Part shown: positions 7,358 to 14,919 of the stretch, piece by piece
Position numbering within the stretch: position 1 is the stretch's first letter
Layout of the letters: every line of letters begins with the position of its first letter
Assembly (NCBI GenBank): GCA_029933365.1
Contig: JAOZOH010000053.1
Span: forward strand, 1-18,711
Origin: Desulfuromusa sp.
Lineage (GTDB): Bacteria > Desulfobacterota > Desulfuromonadia > Desulfuromonadales > Geopsychrobacteraceae
Reading direction: 5' to 3'
DNA length: 18,711 bases
The notes under the pieces: generated by a model
What the model saw: only the letters and a program-made list of their open reading frames with translations
Databases searched by the model: none
Told to the model about the DNA's origin: nothing
Translations under genes and position numbers: made by a program

Positions 7358-9523
7358 ATGACGCATAGCACTGGTAAAACATTCAGTGAATCCTGGCATC
7401 GCGTTGCTGATCTGCGGGTCAGTCTGCGCTCCACCGTGACAGTGCGCAAACAACTGTTCCGCGGTAAACATTGGCATGTCCTGCAGGATCCCTTCAACAA
7501 TCATTTTTTCCGTCTGGAAAAATCGGCCTATGACTTTGTCTCCCGCTTAAACTCTGGAAAGAGTGTTGCTGAAGTCTGGCAGAGTCGGCTGGAGCATAAT
7601 CCCGAAACGGCTCCGGGGCAAGATGAAGTGATCCGCCTGCTGGCGCAACTTTATCATGCTAACCTGCTATTTTGTGAACTGCCAATCGACAGTCAGAAAC
7701 TGTTTGAACGTTATCGGCAACGCCAACAAAAAGAGCTTCGCGGCAAACTGTCGAGCCTGATGTTCTTCAGGATTCCGCTGTTTGACCCTGATGCCTGGCT
7801 GAACCGACATCCAACTCTGGTACAATGGCTCACCAGCAGGGTAGCCTTTAGCATCTGGCTGATCGTCCTGCTGCTGGCAGGAAAAACTGTTATTGAACAG
7901 CTACCACAACTGCTCGGTGAAACAAAAAACCTCCTTGCTATCAATAATCTATTACTCCTGTATGGCGGTCTAGCACTGGTTAAAACATTACATGAGCTGG
8001 GGCATACGCTGGTCTGTAAACGCTTTGGTGGTGAAGTCCATACTATCGGCATCATGTTGATCGTATTTGCCCCGCTGCCCTACATGGATGCAACCTCCAG
8101 CTGGTCTCTGCGCAAGCGCCGTGAGCGGATCCTGGTGGCCTCGGCTGGGATGATTTTTGAGTTTTTTGCGGCCGCCTGTGCTGCTCTGATTTGGGCCAAT
8201 ACCGGGCCGGGAACAATCCACAGTCTAGCGCTGAATATGTTAATTGTGGCTTCCGTTTCCACTCTGGTGTTCAATGCGAATCCACTGTTACGTTATGATG
8301 GCTATTATATTCTTTCCGACCTGCTCGACATTCCCAATCTGCAACCGCGCTCGCTGGAACAGTTAAAATACTTGGCACGCCGTTTTCTGTTCGGCCTCCG
8401 GCAAGCAAGCAGTCCGACCGACAATCGCAAGGAATCCTGCTGGCTCACCATTTATGGCATCCTCAGTGGCGCTTACCGAATCATTGTCTACACTGGCATT
8501 ATTCTCTTTGTCGCTGATCGGTTCCTGTTGCTGGGTCTGTTAATGGCAGTTTTTTGCCTGATGGTCTGGGGCATCGTACCCCTCGGGCGATTTATCGGCT
8601 ATCTATTCAGCAGCCCTGAATTAGTCAGAGTTCGATCACGTGCAATATTTGGCAGTTTAATCCTGAGCCTGATCGTAGTCTTTTTAATTGGTATCATTCC
8701 ACTTCCAAACCGCTTCCGTGCCCCCGGCATTATTGAGGCAAAAAATCATCTGCTGGTGACCAGCCAGACAGCGGGACAAGTGAGTCAAATTTTTCAGAAA
8801 AATGGAGCAGCCGTGGCAAGTGGGCAACCGCTGCTGCAACTGGTGAACCCGGAGCTGGAGATTGAAATCAAACTGACTCATGCCCAACGGAATGAAATCG
8901 TCTATCTACAACAGCAAAGTGCCGCTTTTCAGGGAGATGCAACCCGGATTACTCTGCAACGGCGCCTGCAAGCTCTGGATAGCCGCCTGGCGGAGTTACA
9001 ACGCCGCCATCAAGCCTTACTTGTAACGGCTGAGGCCGCTGGAATCTGGGTCGCTCCGAACCTTGAACAGCAAGTTGGTAGCTGGCTGGAACGGGGCAAA
9101 AAGTTGGGTGATATTGTTGCAAACGACAGTTTTAAATTTATTGCTGTGGTAGGGCAAGAAGATGCCGCCAATCTGTTTTCTGCCCAAACCAGAGAACAGG
9201 TTGCAGTCCGTTTAAACGGCCTTGAAAATATCGAACTACAAATTGTCAATTATCAGGTGATCCCTTTTGAGCAGGAGCAACTTCCCTCCGCAACTCTGGG
9301 CTGGAAGGGGGGCGGTAAAATCCCAGTGAAAGGCAAAGATGCTCAGGGTCTTGAGACAATTGAACCATTCTTCCGTATCTCTGCTGATCTAGAGCAACCT
9401 GAAAACCTTTCTTTGCGACACGGACAATCGGGGCAGATCCGCTTCTCTCTGGCGTCCCAGCCCTTACTCCCCCAGATCTATCGCAAGCTGAGACAATTTA
9501 TCCAAAAACGGTACCAGACATGA
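7358..9523 (+). CDS. M50 (site-2-protease-like) membrane protein with PqqD-like N-terminus and C-terminal HlyD domain
   Basis: 721 aa; the ATG is 11 nt after the previous stop and AGGGG lies 8 nt upstream. Residues about 30-115 resemble a PqqD-like winged-helix peptide-binding domain (HWHVLQDPFNNHFFRLE). A multi-helix membrane region (about 160-450) contains the zinc-metalloprotease motif HELGH (212-216) and NANPLLRYDGYY (306-317), whose D314 is the expected third metal ligand. The active site therefore looks intact. Residues about 450-500 form a lipoyl-like segment (FRAPGIIEAKNHLLVTSQTAGQV), followed by a coiled coil (about 500-550) and a beta-barrel part. Relatives occur in peptide-maturation and export loci. 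Here it could process or conduct the exported protein as the inner-membrane hub (inference). The stop overlaps the next start (ATGA). Confidence 0.87.
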   Translation: MTHSTGKTFSESWHRVADLRVSLRSTVTVRKQLFRGKHWHVLQDPFNNHFFRLEKSAYDFVSRLNSGKSVAEVWQSRLEHNPETAPGQDEVIRLLAQLYHANLLFCELPIDSQKLFERYRQRQQKELRGKLSSLMFFRIPLFDPDAWLNRHPTLVQWLTSRVAFSIWLIVLLLAGKTVIEQLPQLLGETKNLLAINNLLLLYGGLALVKTLHELGHTLVCKRFGGEVHTIGIMLIVFAPLPYMDATSSWSLRKRRERILVASAGMIFEFFAAACAALIWANTGPGTIHSLALNMLIVASVSTLVFNANPLLRYDGYYILSDLLDIPNLQPRSLEQLKYLARRFLFGLRQASSPTDNRKESCWLTIYGILSGAYRIIVYTGIILFVADRFLLLGLLMAVFCLMVWGIVPLGRFIGYLFSSPELVRVRSRAIFGSLILSLIVVFLIGIIPLPNRFRAPGIIEAKNHLLVTSQTAGQVSQIFQKNGAAVASGQPLLQLVNPELEIEIKLTHAQRNEIVYLQQQSAAFQGDATRITLQRRLQALDSRLAELQRRHQALLVTAEAAGIWVAPNLEQQVGSWLERGKKLGDIVANDSFKFIAVVGQEDAANLFSAQTREQVAVRLNGLENIELQIVNYQVIPFEQEQLPSATLGWKGGGKIPVKGKDAQGLETIEPFFRISADLEQPENLSLRHGQSGQIRFSLASQPLLPQIYRKLRQFIQKRYQT

Positions 9524-11514
9524 TTTTGCCGCAACATGACTATCAGGCGACAAAAATAGCATCCCCAGCCCCATTGCACCGTGGGCTTGATCGGGTGGTC
9601 AATCAACTGTTGGGTAAAATTAAACAGCGCCCTGCCCTGATAAAACAGTGGCAACAGCAAGCGGAAAAGATTGTTCAGCAGTCGCTCCAGTTGCGCGAAC
9701 TGAACAATGAACAGCTAAAAAAACGCTTACGACAGATCAAGGCTGTTTGTCGCAGAAAAAGTAGCGACGTTCAGGGGGAGACTATTTTTGAGGCCTTCAG
9801 TCTGATTGCCGAGGCCAGTGAGCGTTCACTGGGCATCCGTCCCTATGCGGTACAGATTCTCGCAGCAATTGCCCTGCAGCACGGTTATCTTACCGAAATG
9901 GCAACGGGCGAAGGAAAGACCCTGACTGCAGCCTTTCCAGCCATCCTCACTGCCTGGTCGGCACACCCCTGCCATATAGTCACAGCCAACGATTATCTGG
10001 CAAAGCGGGATGCTGAAGAACTCTCCTCCCTGTACGCTTTTTGTTCCGTATCGACAGGTTGGATTGATGGAGAGATGGATTCCACGGCACGGCGTCACAA
10101 TTATACAAAAGAAATTGTCTACACCACGGGAAAAGAGCTGCTGGCTGATTTTTTGCGCGATCGTCTGGCGGCTCACGGCAATTGGAACGCTGCCCGCTGG
10201 CAACTCCAGCGACAACTGGGAACAGCGGGAACATCCGGAAATGCACCAGTCATGCGGGGAATCAACACCGCCATTATTGATGAGGCAGACAGCGTTCTGA
10301 TTGATGAAGCGGTCACTCCACTGATCATCTCACAACCGCAGCCCAATCAAGCCCTGAATGATGCCTGCCTACAAGCGCACAAAATAGCTGATCAACTCAG
10401 CGCAAAAGAGGATTATCAGGTTGATCAGCACTATCGGGAGATCACCCTGACTTCACGTGGCACAGCCAAAATTGCAGCTTTGGATACAGATTTTAAGGGC
10501 TGGTTCGCAGCCGAAGAACGCCGCGAAGAGCTGCTCTTAACCGCCCTGAATGCCAAAGAATTTTATCAGCAAGGACAACAATATCTGATCGATAGCGATA
10601 AAGTTGTGATTATTGACGAGTTTACCGGTCGAATGATGCCTGACAGGAGCTGGCGACAGGGGCTGCACCAGGCGATTGAAGCACGCGAGAACCTACCACT
10701 GACTGAGCCAAATGAAACCCTGGCACAACTCAGTTTTCAGAATTTTTTTCGCTTATTCAACAGACTTTCCGGGCTCACGGGAACAGCTCGAGAGACAGCA
10801 GCAGAATTCTGGGACATCTACCATTTACCGGTTCTCCCCATCCCGACCAATAAACCGTGCCAGAGAAAAACGTTACCCGCATGGGTGTTCCCTGATCAGC
10901 AAAGCAAATGGCAGGCACTCTGTACCGAAGTGGCAGAATGTCATAAAAACGGGCAACCAGTGCTGGTCGGTACCCGCAGTGTTGCCAATAGTGAAAAACT
11001 GGCAGGAATGCTCGCTGCAATACAGATCCCTTATCAGCTGCTAAATGCACTTAAACATCGCGAGGAAGCCAAAATTATTGCAACTGCTGGGGAAGCGGGA
11101 CAGGTAACCATTGCCACCAACATGGCTGGCCGCGGTGCCGACATTAAACTGGGGGCAGGAGTTGTCAAACTAGGGGGTCTGCACGTAATTCTTGCTGAAC
11201 AACATGAGTCAAAACGGATTGATCGGCAACTGCAAGGACGGTGTGCCCGGCAGGGGGATCCAGGCTCGGTACGAACCTACACCAGCCTTGACGATGCAGT
11301 GTTGCAGAACAACCTACCCCAACCGATCTTAAAAATAGTTGACCGCTGGGTCACCCGACCAATGGAAATAAAACTTGCCACGGCAGCCTGTTTTGCCCAT
11401 GCGCAAAAGATTGCGCAACAAAAGACCTTCCAGCAACGTAAAGCTGTCCTGGAAAGTGATGAATGGCTGAGTCAGGCGCTTTCTTTTGCAGCTTCTGGTG
11501 TCGCTTTTCAATAA
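9520..11514 (+). CDS. Short SecA-like translocase ATPase
   Basis: 664 aa, last gene of the operon, joined to the M50 gene by an ATGA overlap. All SecA motor motifs are present: Walker A in EMATGEGKT (126-134), DEADS (254-258) with VLIDEAVTPLIIS, IDEFTGRMMPDRSWRQGLHQ (365-384), GLTGTA (418-423), ATNMAGRGAD (532-541) and QGRCARQGDPGS (572-583). A cross-linking domain fits between about 215 and 365. After the second nucleotide-binding domain only about 70 residues remain. The helical wing, most of the helical scaffold and the zinc-binding tail of housekeeping SecA (about 850-900 aa) are missing. It therefore looks like an accessory SecA2-type ATPase. Its place with two adaptors, an M50 hub and a TolC channel suggests it powers export of a particular substrate (inference). 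Confidence 0.9.
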   Translation: MILPQHDYQATKIASPAPLHRGLDRVVNQLLGKIKQRPALIKQWQQQAEKIVQQSLQLRELNNEQLKKRLRQIKAVCRRKSSDVQGETIFEAFSLIAEASERSLGIRPYAVQILAAIALQHGYLTEMATGEGKTLTAAFPAILTAWSAHPCHIVTANDYLAKRDAEELSSLYAFCSVSTGWIDGEMDSTARRHNYTKEIVYTTGKELLADFLRDRLAAHGNWNAARWQLQRQLGTAGTSGNAPVMRGINTAIIDEADSVLIDEAVTPLIISQPQPNQALNDACLQAHKIADQLSAKEDYQVDQHYREITLTSRGTAKIAALDTDFKGWFAAEERREELLLTALNAKEFYQQGQQYLIDSDKVVIIDEFTGRMMPDRSWRQGLHQAIEARENLPLTEPNETLAQLSFQNFFRLFNRLSGLTGTARETAAEFWDIYHLPVLPIPTNKPCQRKTLPAWVFPDQQSKWQALCTEVAECHKNGQPVLVGTRSVANSEKLAGMLAAIQIPYQLLNALKHREEAKIIATAGEAGQVTIATNMAGRGADIKLGAGVVKLGGLHVILAEQHESKRIDRQLQGRCARQGDPGSVRTYTSLDDAVLQNNLPQPILKIVDRWVTRPMEIKLATAACFAHAQKIAQQKTFQQRKAVLESDEWLSQALSFAASGVAFQ

Positions 11515-11548
11515 TTGGATCAGCTCAGATAACAAGATTTTAGTTAAT

Positions 11549-11610
11549 GCCTCTTCCCCCTTGATGCACCCAAAGCGCGGGCATAAGGGAGAAGATAGGG
11601 ATGGGGGTGG
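11549..11610. repeat. Dispersed palindromic repeat, possible terminator between convergent genes
   Basis: CTCTTCCCCCTTGATGC (11551-11567) can pair with GCATAAGGGAGAAG (11581-11594), and the unit ends in ATAGGGATGGGGGTGG. The CCCCCTTGATG and GGATGGGGGTG blocks also occur, inverted, inside the element at 2074-2247. The position between the 3' ends of the SecA-like gene (plus) and the lipoprotein gene (minus) would suit a terminator, but there is no clean U-tract. Confidence 0.5.
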
Positions 11611-11617
11611 ATTATTG

Positions 11618-12091
11618 CTAGTTTAAAGGTATAGAAATTTTCACCTCGCCACCATCCACTTTTTCAAGCAGATCTTCATTCTCCGGGCCGAACAAGACCC
11701 CTCCACTAACCTTGATTTTTCGCTGTTGGGCCGTTTCTTTTGCTATCTGCTTTGGCGGATCAGACGCGAGGTTCTGATCGCTATCCAGTTTTTTAAGAAA
11801 GCCATCAGACAGGTTCAAATCAACATTGGGGGGAGGTTCTTCCAGTTTTAAATCTTGTTGCACTACAGTTTCCTCGACAACCTTCTTTTGTTTAGATGAG
11901 ACAGGTTGCTCAAGGGGTTCCTCTGGTAGTTTCGGAGCGGCAGAAACAGCTGTCTTTTCCTGAACATCCGGCGAAACAACAGCCTTTTCCTGAACATCCG
12001 GTGAAGCAACTGGCTTTTCCTCATCTGCCTGACAGGCCGACAAAAGCAGGCTGATGGCAATGGTAATAAGAAGTTGGAGATACTTGTTCAT
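11618..12091 (-). CDS. Small lipoprotein of unknown function
   Basis: 157 aa. The N-terminus is a lipoprotein signal (MNKY, hydrophobic stretch, lipobox LSAC with Cys20). Residues about 27-52 hold a short imperfect tandem repeat (ASPDVQEKAVVSPDVQEKTA). The middle is rich in Pro, Glu, Lys and Val and probably disordered. The last 60 residues (NVDLNLSDGFLKKLDSDQN to VKISIPLN) look more ordered but match no family I recognise. The ribosome site is weak (AAGGG about 11 nt before the ATG). It is convergent with the export operon, so it probably does not belong to it. Confidence 0.75.
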   Translation of the reverse strand: MNKYLQLLITIAISLLLSACQADEEKPVASPDVQEKAVVSPDVQEKTAVSAAPKLPEEPLEQPVSSKQKKVVEETVVQQDLKLEEPPPNVDLNLSDGFLKKLDSDQNLASDPPKQIAKETAQQRKIKVSGGVLFGPENEDLLEKVDGGEVKISIPLN

Positions 12092-12170
12092 TAATTATAA
12101 AACCCTTGCAAGCATAGACAGATACAATTTTCTTTTGCCTCAGTATCCTTGTGCGCCCCACCAAAATAGC

Positions 12171-13088
12171 CTACCGCTCCCAAGGTGGCACCATCCCCAA
12201 CTTGGCAATTTTATCGCTAAACTCCATGGCTTCACGTGACAGCACCAGTTTTTCATCTTTCATCCTGGTCCATTTTTTCTCACGACACCAATCATCAGCA
12301 GCCTGATCTTTTCCTGCTGCCACCAGCGCCAATAACTCTTGATCCTGCTGCGACAGAGTCATTCTGCCAAACCGGTAGTCTTTGAACGCTTCCCATGCCT
12401 GCGGTACCCAGCGGCTGACAATCTGCTCGCCGATGGTTTCGGCATAGTTGCGGATTTCGAGCTGGGCGTGAGAATCCATCCGCAGGGAGAGAAAATGGAG
12501 TAGATTATGTAGATCCATCTGCCAGAAAGCTTCAGTGTAGGTACTCAAGGGTAAATCTTTACGCGCCTGTTCCCGAGCAACACCCAACTCCAATCGATCA
12601 TTATAGAGCTGCTTTGACAATTGATGGAGATTCTTCTCAGCGGCTGAAAGTTCACCGCCTACAGTCTGATTAAAATAACCGGCGCTCCCCTGCTTGTTAT
12701 CATCCGCCTGCTGCCGCCACTGATCGGGCTGAGTCATCTGCGCACCATCAATAGCGATGGAATAGCGGGTACTGTATTCGTTGACACTGGCAGTACGATG
12801 GCGAATCCATTGCCGCCAAGCATCCATCGGCACCCGAAGATGAAGTTTCAGAGTACACATCTCAAATGGTGTGGTGTGATAGTTACGCAGCAGATAACGG
12901 ATCAGAGCACGATCTTCGGATACTTTTTTGGTGCCATCTCCATATGAAACCCGTGCCGCTTGGACAATTGAACTGTCCGTCCCCATATAGTCGACGACAC
13001 GGACAAAACCGTCATCAAGAACGGGGAAAGTTTTGCCGAGAATGGCATCAAGTTCAGGGCTTGTGGGGCGGATTAATTGATTTGTCAC
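12171..13088 (-). CDS. thyX: FAD-dependent thymidylate synthase ThyX
   Basis: This 305 aa enzyme makes dTMP from dUMP using methylene-tetrahydrofolate as the carbon source and FAD/NAD(P)H as the reductant. The family signature RHRX7S is present as RHRTASVNEYS (residues 96-106), followed by TRYS. The upstream VSYGDGTKKVSEDRALIRYL and the RKDLPLSTYTEAFWQMDLHNLLHFLSLR region also fit. It is longer than many ThyX proteins, with a C-terminal extension that ends GMVPPWER. The start is GTG at 13088, with AAAGGA about 9 nt upstream. The preceding LysE-type gene ends 12 nt before it on the same strand, so the two are probably cotranscribed. ThyX usually stands in for ThyA, but that cannot be judged from this window. 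Confidence 0.95.
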   Translation of the reverse strand: MTNQLIRPTSPELDAILGKTFPVLDDGFVRVVDYMGTDSSIVQAARVSYGDGTKKVSEDRALIRYLLRNYHTTPFEMCTLKLHLRVPMDAWRQWIRHRTASVNEYSTRYSIAIDGAQMTQPDQWRQQADDNKQGSAGYFNQTVGGELSAAEKNLHQLSKQLYNDRLELGVAREQARKDLPLSTYTEAFWQMDLHNLLHFLSLRMDSHAQLEIRNYAETIGEQIVSRWVPQAWEAFKDYRFGRMTLSQQDQELLALVAAGKDQAADDWCREKKWTRMKDEKLVLSREAMEFSDKIAKLGMVPPWER

Positions 13089-13100
13089 GTTATTTGTCCT

Positions 13101-13733
13101 TTATCGGTGTGAAGATGTTGCCAACAGAGCACCAAAGCCAACAAATATCGAGCCACTGATCCGACCGAATATTTTCATCCGGTGCGGCTGCATCAGCCAG
13201 AATTTTGCCTTGTGGGCCAGCAGAGCATAAAACATAAGGAAAGCAAAAGAGAAAAACATCAAGGTGGCAATCAGAATAGAAAATTGCGGCAGCAACGGCA
13301 TTTCGACATGCAGAAACTGTGGCAGCAATGCGGTCAAAAAAACAATTGCTTTCGGATTACTCATAGCAATGCCGAGAGCCTGAATAAATATCTTTTTTGC
13401 CGATTTTTCTGCGGGATTAAAGCGACCCTGCACTTTATTCAGATCGATCCCTTTCTGAAAAAACAGTTTCAAGCCCAGATAAACAAGATATGCGGCACCG
13501 GCATATTTGACCAGATTAAAAACAAACTCAGAAGTATTCAGTAACGCTCCCAACCCCGTCACCGCAATAACACCCATGCTGAACAATCCAACGATATTGC
13601 CCAGGGCAGCAAATATTGATTTTTTCCAGCCATGTAACGTTGTGTTGGTCATAATGAACAAAACAGCGGGGCCCGGTGTTGATACTGCCGCGAAGACCAG
13701 CACTAAATAGATCAGCCAGGATTGAAGTGTCAT
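13101..13733 (-). CDS. LysE/RhtB-family amino-acid exporter
   Basis: 210 aa, about six hydrophobic segments, the usual LysE/RhtB size. The family motif near the N-terminus is AAVSTPGPAVLFIM, followed by the conserved glycine-rich second helix and, at about 121-130, IAMSNPKAIVFLTALLPQF. The ATG has AAGGA 8 nt upstream. It is upstream of thyX with a 12 nt gap, which suggests one transcript although no functional link is evident. Exporters of this family expel amino acids such as lysine, homoserine or threonine; the substrate cannot be told from sequence. Confidence 0.92.
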   Translation of the reverse strand: MTLQSWLIYLVLVFAAVSTPGPAVLFIMTNTTLHGWKKSIFAALGNIVGLFSMGVIAVTGLGALLNTSEFVFNLVKYAGAAYLVYLGLKLFFQKGIDLNKVQGRFNPAEKSAKKIFIQALGIAMSNPKAIVFLTALLPQFLHVEMPLLPQFSILIATLMFFSFAFLMFYALLAHKAKFWLMQPHRMKIFGRISGSIFVGFGALLATSSHR

Positions 13734-13849
13734 TTACAATTTCCTTTTGGATTTTTTAGAAGCAGTGAAAATAACATACTCAAGACAATCAAGGAAATAG
13801 CTGATTGGCACGGATCATCTCCCCCATGGAGAGGGAACAAATCAGAACA

Positions 13850-13877
13850 CAAAAAAGGCAACCAACTGGCTGCCCTT
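13850..13877 (-). terminator. Rho-independent terminator of the small-membrane-protein unit
   Basis: On the minus strand AAGGGCAGCC, an AGTT loop and GGTTGCCTTTTTTG form a 10 bp stem (two G-T pairs) ending in a six-T run. It lies downstream of the receiver/small-protein gene ending at 13926. It resembles the terminator at 18536-18577, which follows another member of the same small-protein family. Confidence 0.75.
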
Positions 13878-13887
13878 AAATTTCACC

Positions 13888-13912
13888 GGAGACAGAATTA
13901 AATTCTGTCCCC
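13888..13912. repeat. Palindrome GACAGAAT-TAA-ATTCTGTC
   Basis: Perfect 8 bp arms around TAA (13891-13909), extending to GGGGACAGAAT-type ends with one mismatch. Palindromes of this look recur in many proteobacterial genomes as REP-like elements; that comparison is from memory. It lies between the small-protein stop codon and its terminator and may add to termination or mRNA stability. Confidence 0.5.
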
Positions 13913-13925
13913 TTTTTATTTAGTC

Positions 13926-14168
13926 TTACTTTGTTCCAGAAGCTTGAGCTCGTTTCTCTGCAAGCCCTTGAGTAGCAGCCTTGGTCATACCAAACAGAAC
14001 CAGAACGGCAGGAATCAGTTGCGCAACAACCAACAAGCCACAGAACCCAACCAGCAACAAAACAAGGATGCCGCTGCTATAAGTCTGAGTAGTATCAACT
14101 GCAAATGCGGGGGTGACCAGCATCATGGTAATTGCGATAGTCGACAAAACGGATTTTATTGGGAACAT
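13926..14168 (-). CDS. Nested 80 aa small membrane protein (internal start)
   Basis: ATG at 14168, in frame within the receiver gene, has AAAGGTG exactly 6 nt upstream (14175-14181). This is the same ribosome site and spacing as the start of the receiver gene. The product begins MFPIKSVLSTIAITMMLVTP and has a signal-peptide-like cleavage motif (AFA-VD, residues 21-25). A membrane helix (about 33-62) carries GFCGLLVVAQLIPAVLVLFGMTK, followed by a basic tail (AEKRAQASGTK). It matches the partial protein at 18596-18711 closely and the 74 aa protein at 14620-14844 more distantly. Placing a signal peptide in the middle of a cytoplasmic receiver protein makes little sense, which favours separate translation. 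No function is known to me. Confidence 0.55.
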   Translation of the reverse strand: MFPIKSVLSTIAITMMLVTPAFAVDTTQTYSSGILVLLLVGFCGLLVVAQLIPAVLVLFGMTKAATQGLAEKRAQASGTK

Positions 14169-14585
14169 AGATTTCACCTTTTGTTTTGTAGTCACTTGAG
14201 TATTGGTATTTTCATTATATTTTTTGAATGCATAACTGACTGCCTGGTAAATTTCTGCGTGATTGTCTTCACCGGCAGTTTTTAATGCGTGATAGAAGAT
14301 GCCTTCTTTGCGAATCCGTCGTTCCAGCTCTATCGGCATTTCGTCCGAAACCAGAATGATCGAAATATTGCGGTTACATTTTTTCAACAATGGAATCAGT
14401 TTGACAACATTCTGCTCATCATAGTGACCGTCAATCACAACAACCTGAATCTCTTTATTGATGATTCCCTCAAGGGCATTAGCAACCGAATCAGCCTTGG
14501 TAATCTGATACTCATCTTTGTCAAAAAGACTTGCCAACTGCTCGCGTGCTTCCTGATTTTTATTTGCTATTAATAGACCATTCAT
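13926..14585 (-). CDS. Degenerate receiver domain fused to a small membrane protein
   Basis: 219 aa from ATG 14585, chosen for AAAGGTG 6 nt upstream; the longer frame to 14714 runs through the previous gene and has no such site. Residues 1-122 look like a CheY-type receiver: a central VVVIDGHYD with Asp52 where the phosphoacceptor belongs, Ser80 in IILVSD and Lys102 in HALK. The usual acidic pair at the start is replaced (LLIANKNQ), so metal binding and phosphorylation are doubtful. Residues 140-219 are a second unit with its own signal-like segment (ending PAFA-VD), a membrane helix and VAQLIPAVLVLFGMTK, related to the upstream 74 aa protein. An internal ribosome site suggests that this part is also made alone. 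The gene lies 34 nt after the 74 aa gene, in the same sigma-54 unit. Confidence 0.7.
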   Translation of the reverse strand: MNGLLIANKNQEAREQLASLFDKDEYQITKADSVANALEGIINKEIQVVVIDGHYDEQNVVKLIPLLKKCNRNISIILVSDEMPIELERRIRKEGIFYHALKTAGEDNHAEIYQAVSYAFKKYNENTNTQVTTKQKVKSMFPIKSVLSTIAITMMLVTPAFAVDTTQTYSSGILVLLLVGFCGLLVVAQLIPAVLVLFGMTKAATQGLAEKRAQASGTK

Positions 14586-14619
14586 GATCTTCACCTTTCC
14601 TTTAGGTTCCAACTGAAAA

Positions 14620-14844
14620 TTAGTTAGAAGTCTCAACTTTTTTGCTGTCCTTGCTGACCAGACCTTTAACCATACCGACAAACAGGATGACTGCAGGAAC
14701 CAGTTGGAATACAACGATCAGAGCGAAGAAGCCAATGAATAAGGAGAGAAGCAAGCTACCTCCACCAGCGCCGCTATCAGCAGCATAAGCAGAAGAAGAA
14801 AAAGTGATCAGGGCGATTAAAGTATTGCGTAATGTGTTTTTCAT
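14620..14844 (-). CDS. 74 aa small membrane protein, family of unknown function
   Basis: Start at ATG 14844 because GGAGG lies 5 nt upstream; the ATG at 14856 would place the ribosome site inside the gene. The protein has an N-terminal signal-like segment (MKNTLRNTLIALITF, cleavage motif AYA-AD near 19-23) and a short Gly/Ser spacer. One long hydrophobic helix (about 31-58) contains ALIVVFQLVPAVILFVGMVKG, and the tail is polar and Lys-rich. The QL(V/I)PAV and GM(V/T)K positions are shared with the two paralogs in this window. It is the first gene after the sigma-54 promoter. I do not recognise the family; an inner-membrane location is inferred. Confidence 0.75.
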   Translation of the reverse strand: MKNTLRNTLIALITFSSSAYAADSGAGGGSLLLSLFIGFFALIVVFQLVPAVILFVGMVKGLVSKDSKKVETSN

Positions 14845-14903
14845 GATGTCCTCCATCTATTTGTTTAATTTAGTTTTTGTTTTGTCTCTTGCCTCCTATA
14901 TAA

Positions 14904-14919
14904 AGCAGTGTCCGTGCCA
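14904..14919 (-). promoter_or_regulatory. Sigma-54 (-24/-12) promoter
   Basis: On the minus strand the sequence is TGGCACGGACACTGCT. It matches the TGGCAC-N5-TTGCW consensus at all core positions but one (CTGC for TTGC). The invariant GG (14917-14918) and GC (14905-14906) are exactly 10 nt apart. Predicted transcription start is near 14893, giving a leader of about 50 nt to the 74 aa gene. Such promoters need an enhancer-binding activator; a perfect 12 bp palindrome CAAAATATTTTG (15006-15017), about 90 nt upstream, is a weak candidate binding site. Confidence 0.75.

Noticed and set aside
13808..13823. Sigma-54-like GGCACGGATCATCT
   Set aside because: The -24 half is good but the -12 GC is absent at the required spacing.
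14586..14714. Upstream extension of the receiver gene to 14714
   Set aside because: It overlaps the end of the 74 aa gene, translates to unrelated residues and lacks a ribosome site, whereas ATG 14585 has AAAGGTG.
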